Origin: Spongilla lacustris
Lineage: Eukaryota > Porifera > Demospongiae > Spongillida > Spongillidae
DNA: 64,000 nt
Assembly (NCBI GenBank): GCA_949361645.1
Contig: OX442415.1
Location: 18,317,269 to 18,381,268 of the forward strand
Direction of reading: 5' to 3'
This document shows, piece after piece, positions 12,901-22,549 of the stretch; positions within the stretch are counted from its first letter, which is position 1; every line of letters begins with the position of its first letter. The notes under the pieces were generated by a model. That model was not told where the DNA came from and made no database searches. It saw only the letters and a program-made list of their open reading frames with translations. The position numbers were made by a program, and so were the translations under genes.

Positions 12901-15900
12901 CACGAGCATGTAGTGAAGGCCATGGGACATGAGCGTGTAGTGGAGGCCATGGGACATGAGCATGTAGGGGAAGAGCATGTAGTGGAGGCCATGGGACATG
13001 AACACGTATGTATTGGAGGCCATGAGACATGAGCATGTAGTGGAGGCCATGGGACATGAGCATGTAATGGAGGCCATGAGACATGAGCATATAGTGAAAG
13101 CCATGGGACATGAGCATGTAATGGAGGCCATGAGACATGAGCATATAGTGAAAGCCATGGGACATGAGCATGTACACCATGGTGGTATGGTGGTTTCTTT
13201 CTCATCTGCAACTTAACTACATCTAAAAGCATTGGACTAAGATGTATCATTATATACGTTATGGTACTAATGTTTATAAATCAATATACCTATATAATAT
13301 CACCAATCAATGGAGGCACATGTAGTGAAGGCAATAGACTTGTAAACTGGTGCAATTGTTGTATTGGAATGTAAGGCATGTGGTGAAATTATCAATGGCA
13401 TATAACTCGTTGGCATTTAAACTGCTGTGGTCAAAGCAGCCAAGGCATGTTCGTTTTGAACAGCTATGAATAATAGTAACTAATTTAATCTGATTGAATC
13501 GAGGATTGAATTACTCACCAGAAAGGAATCAGTAATGCCATTTATGCATGCACAGGCTTTAACCCTCAAGTTCTAGTTCAGCCACCAATGTACCAGATAA
13601 GCCCATTAGCCCCACATGTCTATCTTAACCAGATCAGTCTTGGTAAGAAAGGTGTGGTGAGACAAAGCTGTGTACACAATGTCTACACAGGTTACATAAT
13701 TACCGGGGTATATCATACATGTATAAGAAATTAAAAGGTCCATCGTGCGCTTATTATGTTATGCATGTATATGCACTACAGGTACATTGCTTATACATTA
13801 CAAACGCTTGTTATTCATATTTATTATAATCTAGCACTACTTTAGCCAATGAGTTCTACCATTTGAAGGAATAAATAATTAGCATTATGTGGCAGTTGCA
13901 GGCATTGATATTGCTCTATTTGTCATATGATAAGACATAAGTATATATGCCTGCACGCACTTGGAATCATCCATACGAAAAAGATATGATGTGTATAACT
14001 GAACATCTGCATAGGGCAACTTGCCTGACCAGAATTGATTATGGTGCAATGACGAGCCTAATTTGAATCAACAAAGATGCCCATGGTGTTGCACATACAT
14101 GCAAATCATATTTGAGAGGATTTCATTTTTAAAAAGTTGATAGCTCCCAGAGCTCTTACTCCTTCGTAACTAAAGAATTTATTTAATGATGCTCTATATA
14201 TTTTTTGGATATCTGGTGATTGAGATCCAAAGATTTAAGAGCTCCCATATTTATCTGGTACTTAAATGATCCACCCAGGATTAAAGAGCTCCCATGTATA
14301 CACACTAACTGCAACAGGCTACCCCAGCCACCTCCCCGATCCATATATTGTGTAATATGATTACACTGTCCACAAAACAACCCCGTCATTACTGCTGATG
14401 GTGGGTTGTCACAGTTTGATGACAACCCCAGTGGGGTGCTTGGCAGGCACAAATTGAGGCGATATGTACCATACACCCTTTCTCATCTGCAACTAAACTA
14501 CATCTATAAACAATGTACATGTGTTTTTGTATATGTTATGGTACTAACTAGAACAGAATAACACAAATACACAATACCAAATTGGACCTAGATGATATCA
14601 CATACCTGGAATAGGAATCCTAGTAGCAGATGAGTTACCTGGTGTGATTTGTGGTGAATCTAATTGAAATAGAAACCTACTGTCAGTGAAGTGAATTACA
14701 TGTTGCATCATTTTCGAAAGCAAATCAAGTTTCAAAGGAGCCTACAAAAACAGCTGGCATCTAGAAACCTAATATGTTCACATGTTGGTTATACATACAC
14801 AATGCATGCACACAAACCACAAACTTCAATTGGCTTATGGTATGTGGTTACATTTCTTCAGAGGTATATTATTCAGTGTGCTGTAGCACAAAAAATTTAA
14901 CATGTATTAATCATATTATTTTTATTTGTGCCCTTGAGTCATAAGTACATAAAAAGCACCAAAAATCAAGCATAAGCAACCAGCTAAAGTCTGAATGCTT
15001 GCTGCAGATTAATTTTGTACACCATTTATTGTGGTTCACAGAGTGCACCAGGAAAACATACACATACTACTCTTTATTTAATACACAGACCTGCAGAATA
15101 CTGAAACATTCGTAATTTATATATTTAACCTTCGTTGAATAAATAATACAGGCAGATCTCAATAGACCCTATGCACACGCATTAATGAATAATATGTAAT
15201 TGTAACCATTTGAATAACCTGACCTTGGAACATTGGACAATATTTGGATTTTATCTCTTCAGCCAATACTTTGTGGTCAGTTGACTTGAGGGCACCAATC
15301 AACTTCTGCCATGAACATGATACGTCTGACTGCAGCCAAAAGTGAACCATATCACGTCTGGAGTCTGCCACCCGTCTTTGATTATTAACATCAATCTCTT
15401 CTACTTTGGGGGCACCTATTTCCAATTGGATTGCCAGTGACTTCCAATCCACCAAGTCCTTTATAGCACTATGTATGTTTTTGGGTGTGAAGGATGAATC
15501 TGCAGCTAGAGAAACAGAGATTGCAATCATCTATTTTGTTACCTAGACTGCTAATGGTACCATACAACATAGGGCAAAATATCGCCATGGCAATATTTCT
15601 TAACATAAAAATAAAAACAAGATTACAGGATGATACAGTAGATATCAGATTGGTGTTAACCAATAACTGCTACATGGAAATATTGTCACCCATTGAAATG
15701 TTACTTACAATGGCCCACTTCTTCATCTTTGACAGAAGCTGTAGATGGTTCAATGTGTTCCTTTAAATCAATTTTAGTGTCACTGTCTGGTCCTAGGAAC
15801 AATTGATTTCTGTTAATAGATAAATGTGCGCACACCTACAATATGATAATAGCACACCACATTAATTAACACCAGTATTTTATCATTATCATTATAGATT

Positions 15901-17912
15901 TACTATGTGTTTTTAATTTTATTACTCAAATGTGGTTGTAATTGTGTCTACAGGTAGATACCAGCCTTATTTGGTGTAATACTGCTATACATTATAGCAA
16001 AGATATGATGTACTTATCTGGATATGAGACCTGATTATATAGTGCCAGCAATAGCTAGTAGTATCTCCATCATTGAGTCTTCTTCTCAGGCACCGCATAT
16101 AGTACTTCTCCCAACCAGCAGCTTCATATGTCATTCTTGTGTACATGTGTATGGCCTATTTCTTCTCTGCTTTGTGTACTCCCTTCTTTTGATGTATTGA
16201 GCAAAAGTTGTGGATGTATACCTATACATACAATAGACCCTTCTCTTCTCTAAGCAAGAAGGGTCTATTGTGCATTTAGATGCAAGCTATTGAGATTTAC
16301 AGTGGATATATTTGGTTGGGATAGTTTAAAATTCATTAAGGGACTCGTATGTGATTTCTAGGAATTTAGTTTTAAGCTTAATTCGATTCATGTTGTCAGT
16401 GCTTCAAGATGTTCTCACTATGTAGAGGGTCACTTCTCTTTGCATGTTCTTGTTTTATCTTCGATGTGTATTATTAGAGCAAACCATATACCCCTTTTAT
16501 ACTAAGATTAGGTCTAGTAAGGCTCTGGTTTTCAACTTAATTATTCGTATTGTCAGTGCCTCCAAATGTTCACTGTATGCATTTAACACCGCATCCACAA
16601 GAAACGCGGAAATTTTGGGGCATTTGTGGATATTGATAATTCCCTCATATCGTTTTATGACTAGAAAATATATATAATACACATTTTTTTTTTGGAATGA
16701 TGCTCTATAAAATGTCGAATGGGTAGTTTTTGATGTGGTAAATGCCCTCGGGTACACTTTTCTCATGGACATGCTTCCCACCATCTTGAGTATTACTGAA
16801 TTAAATATGGCTAATATAACTATAGGAGGGTCCATAAATTCCTTTTTCAAACAAGCCAAAGCATCTATTGTACCCGTTTTCAGCAGTAAGTTACAAGACA
16901 TTTTCGCTCGCGGTAGCAGGGGGCGTGGTCCACCGCCGGGTTAACCGGGGCGCAAATGGCACAAATGCGCCAGGCCCACCGATGATAGGGGGCTCATTAA
17001 TCCACATATGTACACGCCCACAATGGATGAATTTAATTAGTTAATTAGTTAATGCATTATATGTACAACAGTTAAGCAGCGTACTCATGCGCGTGTGTTA
17101 AAGGCGAATCGGCTCAACGGAACATCCATATAAAATCGGACCACCTCGCCACAGTATGTACGGTGCGCTTATACAGACTTTTCTGAATCCATCAATTACG
17201 GAAGATATTCTTGAAGTCTTAGCTCTGATTTGATCGAAATGAAACTGCAGCATTCTTGGACTGGTGGATCGGGGTAAGCAAGTAATTCTTGTCGTACATG
17301 TATTCAAAATTGTATCTATTTTTAGCATGTTACTGAGTACGCAATACACAGGGAAAAAACGCGTCTGCTGTTTTGATTTTGTAAAGGATTTTTTAAAATC
17401 CTCTGTAAAATCACTGTTGGATTGCTGTGATAACTATGCTGTTTTTGTGCCTTTAAAAGTGCAAAAGTTGCAAAGCGGATGGGGCTCCGCCCCAGACCCC
17501 GATGGCCGCTGGGGGGAGGCGCATCCAGGTATCCTTGCTTGTCGCATCACCCCCACCCTCGCCCCGAAATCCTGCAGCTGGATCCGTCCCTGCTATGCAG
17601 TACTAAAATTTAGTACATTTATCAGTTGATTTTCAGCCGTTGAAGCTAGAACCAGGCTAGAAAAATCGCTTTTCATGCATAATTAAGGTAATTCATTTGC
17701 ATGTAGTGTATTTTCATAAAAAAATTACATGCATGTGCGCGCTGGTTCGAAGCAAACCAGCTACACGTGGTGGAAACCGAATGATATCGTAAGGAGTTAT
17801 GTTCAAACCCGGAAAATGCACCTCGAGCGAGGTTGGAGGGGCCGCCAAGATCCTTTTTGCCTAGGGCCATCAAACATCTAACGCTGGCCCTGCTGGGCCC
17901 AACGTAAAGGGC

Positions 17913-17954
<42 letters not shown>

Positions 17955-20643
17955 CCTCCCGCTTGCATTTATACGAGGTATGCATGGCTGCAGGGGCCCA
18001 CAAGATTTACCCTGCGCCAGGCCCATTAAACGGTTAATCCGGCACTGCGCCGTGGTCCACTCATCCAAAGTGCCAGCAAAAGCAGGTTTTTCAAGTTCTA
18101 CCAAAACGTCCAGTCTGTACCTATCTGGATAGAGTCATGGAATGTTATTTAGTAAGACAGGAAGAAAGATTCTTGAAGTCCGCCCACGCAAAAATTCGAT
18201 CTAATGCCGTTTTCACATTTCATTACCTTGCACTGTACATCACTCCGACCGTGATACATGTATACTGAGCCACAATTTTAAACCATTTTCATGGATTTAT
18301 TATAACGCTCTAGAAGGAATATGTTATTTAAAAAAATCTGAACCTCTTACGCGATAACTGACGCTAGAGCCACCCAACTATGCAATGACGTTTCCAGCCA
18401 ATGGTATGTCTGTTTGAGATACATATAATGGTACATGTAGTAAAGTCTCCACTCAAAACCAAGCAATTCTATCTAGAGGCAATTAATCATTTTTCGGTTT
18501 GCCCCGAAATGGACTAAATTTCCCGCGTTTCTAGCGGATGCGGTGTTAAAATTCCTTTTTGCTTTTTGTGCATATTATTAAAGCAAACCACACCCATTAT
18601 ATACAAAGCACACCAATTAGGCAAGTCACTTGCATATGATCCACTGCTATGCCCAATACTCGACCAACCAATTATAATTATATCAATACACTTACCAGTG
18701 CTGTCACTCTGAGCATATGATGCTGCCAATTTTCTAACGGCTTCAGCAGCTTCAATGTCCTTAAGTTTTTCAAATATGTTAACCAGTTCTCTGTATGTGG
18801 CCTTGGGTCCCTTCATTTCTAGCCACTTCTCAAACACTTCATCTCTTTTATCTTGTTCACTGAGCCCTTCATTACCAATGATGTCTTTGGTTAGCTGGGG
18901 ACCTATCAGCCGTCTAGCTACTGCCTTCAAATTGAAGCTTTCAAATGATGCTATTTCATACAAGTGGTCATGGCTGCACTGGATATCTAGATGGTCTAAC
19001 AGTGAGTATGTTGACTTGCATTATAAAAACTTTTATATAGTCAGTGATTGGTTTGGAAACTTTTCACGTAATTTAAGCCATATATGTCGTGTTTCCTAGC
19101 TGTAAAATCACTATATCACACCTTTGCCCGCCGCCTACAGGGAGATTATTTTACGCTGCTGCATGCTTGCCATTTTTACTATATGCCTTTTAGACAACCC
19201 GCATCAAACTGTTCATGTAAGTTGATGTAACTGAAGCAAGTACAGAAGATGGAGAATAAATCACGTGCCAGGATTCATATGCGTATAGTATTATTCTGGT
19301 GATTTGTGAGAAATCACTTCTCTATTCTTTATAAAGCTTGTTTTTTGGGCAGGGGAAGTGATTTAGGCCACACCAAACTAATCTTTAGTATCCGCATGGT
19401 CCCAGCCCGCACCCTTTTTTTCCCCAAAAACTTGTTTAATATGGCTATAATCATATTTATACATACTTGACAATAGCTTCTCACATGACCCAAGTGAACT
19501 GTAGTTTTATTCTTTGCAAACCTGATTAGTAGTAGACGTTCACTAAGGGTAGCTAGCACAAGGATTGGAGCGTATTGACAGACAAACACCTAATATCACC
19601 AAGCCCTGTGTGTAACATTGCGGATGAATAATGGGCCAGTAATGGATGTGTTTTGTCTCTTTCCCTTCAAACACTCTTTCAGGGAAGACAATGTGCAATG
19701 CCCAGCATTTTTCCTGTCGGTAATACAGTGCTCGACCGTTTGTACGGAAAAATATCCGCGTTAAATAAGGCTTATTCATTGCCAATAAGTGGCAACTTGT
19801 GTAAGCTTATAAATTACATAAGAGATAAAATCTAATTAAAATTTTTGTCCAAGTTGACCTACAGGTAGCTATCACGGTAATATGCCTACATGACTACTCT
19901 TGAAACCACATCACGTGCACATTCTGATCTTAATCGTTTCATCCAGCTTTCAAGGGGCGGCCCGGATGCATGGTGCATGGGGTATCGCTATAATGCAAGC
20001 TACGATATTACTGATCAGCGTCCACGGTGAGGGGGAGGGGGAGGGGCGGATTATCAGATGGTGCTGTCCTCAAAAGGTTTACGAAGTCGATCCAATCTAG
20101 TCTGTGCTGGCGAGCGTATCAATTAATTGGCCTCGTTTTCCAAACCAGTCACTGTCTGTCACTATACTACACCTATGGTCCTTACCTTCACCATGCTGTC
20201 CTAAAGGTCCGGGGTTGACTTCTACATCTCCGGACAATAGTAGTAACTGCCTTATCGACATTACTGACGTCACCACCAACGTCAGCAGGACTTTTAGCTT
20301 TACAGCCGCTCTGTATATCTGCTGCGAGGAAAAATCACACATAAATTATAATAAGTAAACTTGAACTGAGTTAAACACACACCTCACTTGACCTCGATCC
20401 TACATTGGTACAGATGTGGACGTCCAAAGTGAAGGACCACTTCTCCAAGCACAAGGACATCCTAGCCATGAAGCATTTGAGGTTGTCCTGGTAACAACCT
20501 CTATCGGATACTTTGCAGACATCCTTTCCTCTCCACCTTCGCGTCACGTTGAGTGGACTATGCTTCTCGTCCCCACAGCAAACGTTTCTACGGCTGACAA
20601 ACGTCCCGATTCTTGCCCTGTATGTGGCAAGATCGACACCCAT
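3462..20643 (-). CDS. NLR-like gene: 2A motif, Death, Death, NACHT, LRR
   Basis: This is my assembled model of a cytosolic innate-immune receptor. Minus-strand exons are 20643-20383, 20321-20186, 18995-18696, 15792-15709, 15505-15224, 7557-5952, 5897-5814, 4707-4677 and 3929-3462. Every junction has AG/GT sites and matching phases (0,1,1,1,1,2,2,0). The sum is 3252 nt, giving about 1083 aa plus a stop. Domain order is a 2A-type motif (residues 119-126), Death-like domains (about 133-232 and 261-354), NACHT (about 430-700), one LRR-like unit (about 890-917) and a C-terminal tail. Death domains usually recruit adaptor or caspase partners, NACHT is the nucleotide-driven oligomerisation switch, and LRRs sense ligand; the LRR part is very short here. 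The start at 20643 has a good Kozak context (AAGATGG); an in-frame ATG at 20342 is a weaker alternative. Splicing is inferred from sequence only. The 5' exons are less certain than the Death, NACHT and LRR exons. Confidence 0.6.
4677..4707 (-). CDS. Candidate 31-nt micro-exon of the NLR-like gene
   Basis: It is bounded by 'TATTGCAG' and a strong GTAAGT donor. It enters in phase 2, as left by the LRR exon, and leaves in phase 0, as needed by the last exon, adding about ten residues (FRIGAPNNLI). Such short exons are easy to find by chance, so support comes mainly from the phase fit on both sides. Confidence 0.35.
4720..5800. other. Intronic sequence, no gene recognised
   Basis: This lies between the LRR-like exon and the micro-exon of the NLR model. 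I looked for further 84-nt LRR exons on the minus strand and found none. Short 'TACATGTACA'-type palindromes are frequent. No mobile element could be delimited. Confidence 0.4.
5814..5897 (-). CDS. 84-nt LRR-like exon after NACHT
   Basis: The exon is exactly 84 nt (28 residues), entering and leaving in phase 2, with acceptor 'TATATTTCAG' and donor GTAAGT. Its product contains DADKLLALKRIIMKLPFIDEL, spaced like a ribonuclease-inhibitor-type leucine-rich repeat. The second NACHT gene has an 84-nt exon in the same position and phase (60951-61034). LRRs in NLR proteins form the ligand-sensing and autoinhibitory end. Only this one unit is visible before the C-terminal exon, so this receptor would have almost no LRR region. 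Confidence 0.65.
5952..7557 (-). CDS. NACHT-domain exon of the NLR-like gene
   Basis: This 1606-nt exon carries a full NACHT NTPase. It has Walker A GRPGCGKTT, Walker B FIFDGLDEY, and a sensor-like ITSRPNAS, followed by winged-helix-like sequence (HMCYLPLHLVMVIF, then ETEVYTQFT) and PHLTNQEFLAAYY. NACHT domains are STAND-class switches that bind and hydrolyse nucleotide and oligomerise on activation. The boundaries are the acceptor 'GTCTTTGTAG' (phase 1) and donor GTAAGT (phase 2). The paralogue at 61095-62697 has the same phases and is three bases shorter. The open frame runs upstream to 7639, but residues before 7557 lie beyond the acceptor. No internal stop or frameshift is seen, so it is probably functional. 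Confidence 0.9.
8166..8432. mobile_element. Foldback (MITE-like) element
   Basis: About 95-bp imperfect inverted arms begin 'CAGTGCCGGCTCGCAAGAG' on the left and, read inverted, 'CAGTGCCGACTCTCAAGAG' on the right. Both continue through AGTCACACCT, AAATAAGGCA and GTGGAGTTAGGAA. The centre is short and there is no open frame. No convincing target duplication is visible. It is a non-autonomous DNA element with CAGTGCC ends, as seen in some hAT families. Confidence 0.65.
8967..9060. mobile_element. One end of a hAT-like element
   Basis: 'CAGGGGTGGATACAGGATTT' followed by a G-rich run and 'GGTGCTGTCTGCTTTCGGCC' matches the ends of the element at 23959-26262 and its subterminal repeats. The matching far end is not visible. 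The minisatellite starts about 115 bp further on, so the element may have been truncated by array growth. Confidence 0.5.
9174..13177. repeat. 27-bp minisatellite, about 4 kb, in the NLR intron
   Basis: A 27-base unit, consensus starting 'GTAGTGGAGGCCATGGGACA' and ending 'TGAGCAT', is repeated about 148 times with scattered substitutions and insertions of 3-6 bases. Each full unit has an NcoI-type CCATGG core. A higher-order repeat is present: the rare variant 'CATCGGACATGACAATG' recurs exactly 1423 bases apart (9268 and 10691), and whole variant strings repeat at this spacing. Because 27 is a multiple of 3, long open frames occur on both strands; these are artefacts of the repeat. A 12-unit version lies at the same intron position in the second NACHT gene. 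Confidence 0.95.
13329..14560. repeat. Intron block shared by the two NLR loci
   Basis: The sequence from 'CTTGTAAACTGGTGCAATTG' onwards aligns by eye to 63068-64000 with substitutions and several deletions. It is immediately distal to the minisatellite in both loci. It shows that the paralogues duplicated with their intron and minisatellite seed. Confidence 0.8.
15224..15505 (-). CDS. Death-like domain exon 2 of the NLR-like gene
   Basis: This 282-nt phase 1-1 exon encodes a Death-fold pattern: DWKSLAIQLEIGAPKVEEI, then HFWLQSDVSCSWQKLIGAL and KVLAEEIKSKY. The W..LA..L...I, W..L..AL and LA..I spacing is typical of Death domains, which pair with other Death domains in immune signalling. The acceptor is 'GTTTCTCTAG'. 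The donor is CAAG|GTCAGG, which is weak. The phase matches the NACHT exon 7.7 kb downstream. Confidence 0.75.
15709..15792 (-). CDS. Acidic linker exon between the Death domains
   Basis: This 84-nt phase 1-1 exon is bounded by 'GTTCCTAG' and GTAAGT. It encodes a polar, acidic linker (DSDTKIDLKEHIEPSTASVK) with no domain. It fits between the two Death exons by phase and has no stop. Being short, it could be skipped or misassigned. Confidence 0.5.
16931..18050. mobile_element. hAT-like element with GCCGG[A/G]TTAACC ends
   Basis: The left end reads 'CGCCGGGTTAACC...GCGCCAGGCCCA' and the right end, inverted, reads 'CAGTGCCGGATTAACC...TGGGCCTGGCGCAG', a common hAT terminal pattern. The 10-base string CGTGGTCCAC occurs at both edges (16924-16933 and 18051-18060), but exact end and duplication lengths are ambiguous by a few bases. 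Inside are a second GC-rich end at 17577-17592 (CTGGATCCGTCCCTG) and a run of 40 C. No transposase was found. Confidence 0.45.
17914..17953. repeat. Poly-C tract, 40 bases
   Basis: Forty consecutive C residues lie inside the hAT-like element. Similar long C/G runs recur across the window, for example 37 C at 21550-21586 and 32 G at 32556-32587, mostly within repeats. Confidence 0.9.
18696..18995 (-). CDS. Death-like domain exon 1 of the NLR-like gene
   Basis: This 300-nt phase 1-1 exon has acceptor 'TCACTGTTAG' and donor GTAAGT. Its product contains FNLKAVARRLIG, then DEVFEKWLEMKGPKATYREL and EAAEAVRKLA. This six-helix Death-like spacing (L..VA..L, W......ATY..L, A..L) resembles invertebrate Death domains in NLR and adaptor proteins. 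Two Death domains in tandem before NACHT would give two signalling surfaces. No stop is present and the sequence looks conserved. Confidence 0.75.
20186..20321 (-). CDS. Exon with hydrophobic stretch and 2A-type motif
   Basis: The 136-nt exon encodes a basic and hydrophobic run (KLKVLLTLVVTSVMSIRQ), then LLLLSGDVEVNPGP and LGQHGE, ending at a GTAAGG donor in phase 1, which fits the first Death exon. D-V-E-x-N-P-G-P is the 2A signature: it makes the ribosome skip the bond between the last Gly and Pro, releasing two products. N-terminal 2A sequences that can act as signal sequences are reported for sea-urchin NLRs, and 2A motifs also occur in LINE-type retrotransposons. Here the flanking splice sites and phase favour the NLR. 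The acceptor is 'TTTTCCTCGCAG'; alternatively translation starts at the ATG at 20342 and reads straight into this exon. Confidence 0.65.
20383..20643 (-). CDS. Candidate first coding exon of the NLR-like gene
   Basis: Eighty-seven codons run from an ATG in good context (AAGATGG) to a GTGTGT donor in phase 0, separated by a 61-bp intron from the 2A exon, which accepts in phase 0. The product starts MGVDLATYRARIGTFVSRR and is Cys-rich afterwards, with no known domain. If real, it would be released with the upstream 2A product. Phase agreement and the very short intron are the only support. Confidence 0.4.
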
Positions 20644-20649
20644 CTTGTT

Positions 20650-21520
20650 TACTCCCTCGCAAAAAATACCGCGACCACGCCTACCCGGTGGTATGTATGA
20701 ATTTGCGAAAGTACTAAAGATCCGCGCAGCCCGTCCTTTCCCTACACGATTTTGTACACTGCAGGTCTCTAACTCTTTTATACCCTCTACCTCCAGGGTT
20801 TCAGAAAGTCAGGCCTGTGCCCGGTGGCCAGATCGGAAAGTATACGTACTGACTGAGTTGATCAGTTTAAATTAGATCGCTATACATAATGTCATGTATA
20901 TGTACCGGGGTTATGAATTTTGCCGAATCCACTGCAAATACTCCCAGCTGTGCTTACTCCTACCCCGCCATCTTTGGATATATAATGCAGACGAATTCGT
21001 AATTAATGACGATAATCACGATTATAGTCATTATTATATACAATATCATGCTATAGCACTGTACTGCCTGCATGACTATAAGCATGCAGGCTCGAATAAG
21101 TCGAAAATACTAAAAGCATGCACCAACTCTACCCGGCCGAAAGCAGCCTCGGCGCCTCTTTTCATCACTATATCACAAGTCCCTATTTCGCTATTTGTGA
21201 CCACGTAGCGGTGATGTACGCAATGAAAATCAACGATTTTATGCAGGCTGCATGCACATTTTTTTTGCTGTGTTCCTTTCCGACAATATGGCGCACACTA
21301 CAGTGAATATGCATCAGACACAATATATTCCGTTCTATGGGTACTACAGGCAGAGATAATATATCATCTTTGCTACAGGTAACAACTATTTGATGTTAAA
21401 GCAGGACCTACATGTGGCATGGCAGATCGACATTTTGTTCCATCTGGCAGGTGTGTTATACTATTTTTAAGAGAAAAACTTTTGATCTATTTACATACTT
21501 CGTGTCGTAATACTACTAGC
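20650..21520. other. Upstream region of the NLR-like gene, nothing recognised
   Basis: Several short frames exist, none with a domain. I could not identify a TATA box or other promoter element with confidence. 'TATAATGC' and AT-rich stretches at 20980-21060 are unremarkable. Confidence 0.3.
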
Positions 21521-21527
21521 TTGCGAT

Positions 21528-21547
21528 CCGGTGTCACAGGCATGTGG

Positions 21548-21586
<39 letters not shown>

Positions 21587-22190
21587 ATTTTGGGTCCGGG
21601 GGGACCCATATGCCTAGGCAACTGGGTCCCCCCCCGGACCCAAATGCCTAGGCATATGGGTCCGGGAAATTATTTGTACATCCAGGCATCTTGGTCCGCG
21701 TGTAGAGGGCGGAGGGGGGGACCGAGTTTCATGATGCGTTTTATTTACACAATTTTACTGGCACCGGCTGGTTTTGATACGATAGACACATTTGTTGTTA
21801 CTTTCTCAACGGTAAGTTAGCGTCCACCAGCCGTTTAGGTTACACTTTGTAACAGCCACTCGGCTTGCCATCTGTGTTTCTCGGCCGAAAAGTAAGGTCA
21901 CTGCCGGCTGATCTTTTTGGCAGACTTAGTCTGGTGCTAACTCGTAGCATAGCAAGAGCTATTTTGACGAGAAGTGTGCCCCAATCTTTTTGAGTACCCT
22001 ATGGTTAGGCTTAGGTAGTAGTCTGTTTGATAAATACTTATTATTTATTGTTGTGTAATTATCCTGTTATGAAAATATATACTGGCGATAAATAAAAAAA
22101 TAATTTAAAAACACGTTGAGCATATACATGTACAAACAATGAATGGGTCATGTTCAAGTAGTACACAACTGTTTCTTCGTATCACAAGAT
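21528..22190. repeat. Dispersed repeat, related to 2645-3005
   Basis: It shares the GGTGTCACAGGCATGTGGGTC block, the CCTAGGCATATGGGTCC palindromic block and 'TACACAACTGTTTCTTC' with the copy near the window start. A 37-base C run (21550-21586) replaces the shorter C run of the other copy. It is non-coding. Confidence 0.55.
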
Positions 22191-22545
22191 ATAAAAATTT
22201 AATTAAAATAAAATTGGTGATGTAGGATTTGCATAGATAGCAATTGAGTACAAAGGAAGGAAACTAGGAATAACGGAAATTATACAGCAATTGAGTAAAA
22301 AGGATGGAAACAAGGAATTACGGATATTATGCATTCATTGAATTATAAATATTACATACCTACATTTAGCAGACTTTCAGACAGGTAGATTTGCTAAATA
22401 ATGTATAATATCCGTAATTCCTTGTTTCCTTCCTTTTTACTCAATTGCTGTATAATTTCCGTTACTCCTAGTTTCCTTCCTTTTTACTCAATTGCTATCT
22501 ATACAAATCCTACATCACCAATTTTATTTTAATTATATCTTGTTT
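22190..22545. mobile_element. Long foldback element with 140-bp arms
   Basis: The left arm (about 22192-22340: ATAAAATTGGTGATGTAGG, GATAGCAATTGAGTA, AAACAAGGAATTACGGATAT) is repeated inverted at about 22400-22540. The loop is about 60 bases. Within each arm 'CAATTGAGTA..AAGGA.GGAAAC' occurs twice in tandem. There is no coding sequence. Arms this long suggest a MITE or a foldback transposon that can form a hairpin. Confidence 0.8.
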
Positions 22546-22549
22546 CACT

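Larger units (their letters stand above)
7558..15223 (-). other. 7.7-kb intron 6 of the NLR-like gene
   Basis: This intron separates the second Death exon from the NACHT exon. It holds a foldback element (8166-8432), one end of a hAT-like element (8967-9060), the large 27-bp minisatellite (9174-13177), and a block (13329-14560) shared with the paralogous locus at 63068-64000. The remaining parts show no coding signal. The other introns of the model are shorter, so most of the length is repeat DNA. Confidence 0.6.
15800..18690. other. Intron between Death exons, with transposon insertions
   Basis: It contains a perfect 14-bp inverted pair at about 16233-16272 (CAATAGACCCTTCT / AGAAGGGTCTATTG), two diverged copies of a roughly 170-bp stretch (16330-16440 and 16500-16600), and the hAT-like insertion at 16931-18050. 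The frames here are short and carry no recognised domain. Confidence 0.4.

Noticed and set aside
9174..13177. CRISPR array
   Set aside because: Units are head-to-tail with no unique spacers, and the context is eukaryotic.
9109..13250. Open frames of up to 778 codons on both strands made of repeats such as HVVEAMGHE or MLMSHGLHY
   Set aside because: The 27-bp unit length is a multiple of three and lacks stops in several frames, so frames are open by arithmetic on both strands. The array lies in an intron.
19155..19173. ATG with a short frame MASMQQ and a GTAAAA donor in phase 1, a possible alternative first exon for the Death exons
   Set aside because: Only six codons and a weak donor. The 2A exon gives a stronger phase-matched start, though it could be an alternative promoter exon.
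20097..20342. Reading the 2A motif as part of a LINE ORF
   Set aside because: No endonuclease or reverse transcriptase follows, whereas a GT donor in the right phase does. It remains possible and is stated in the finding.
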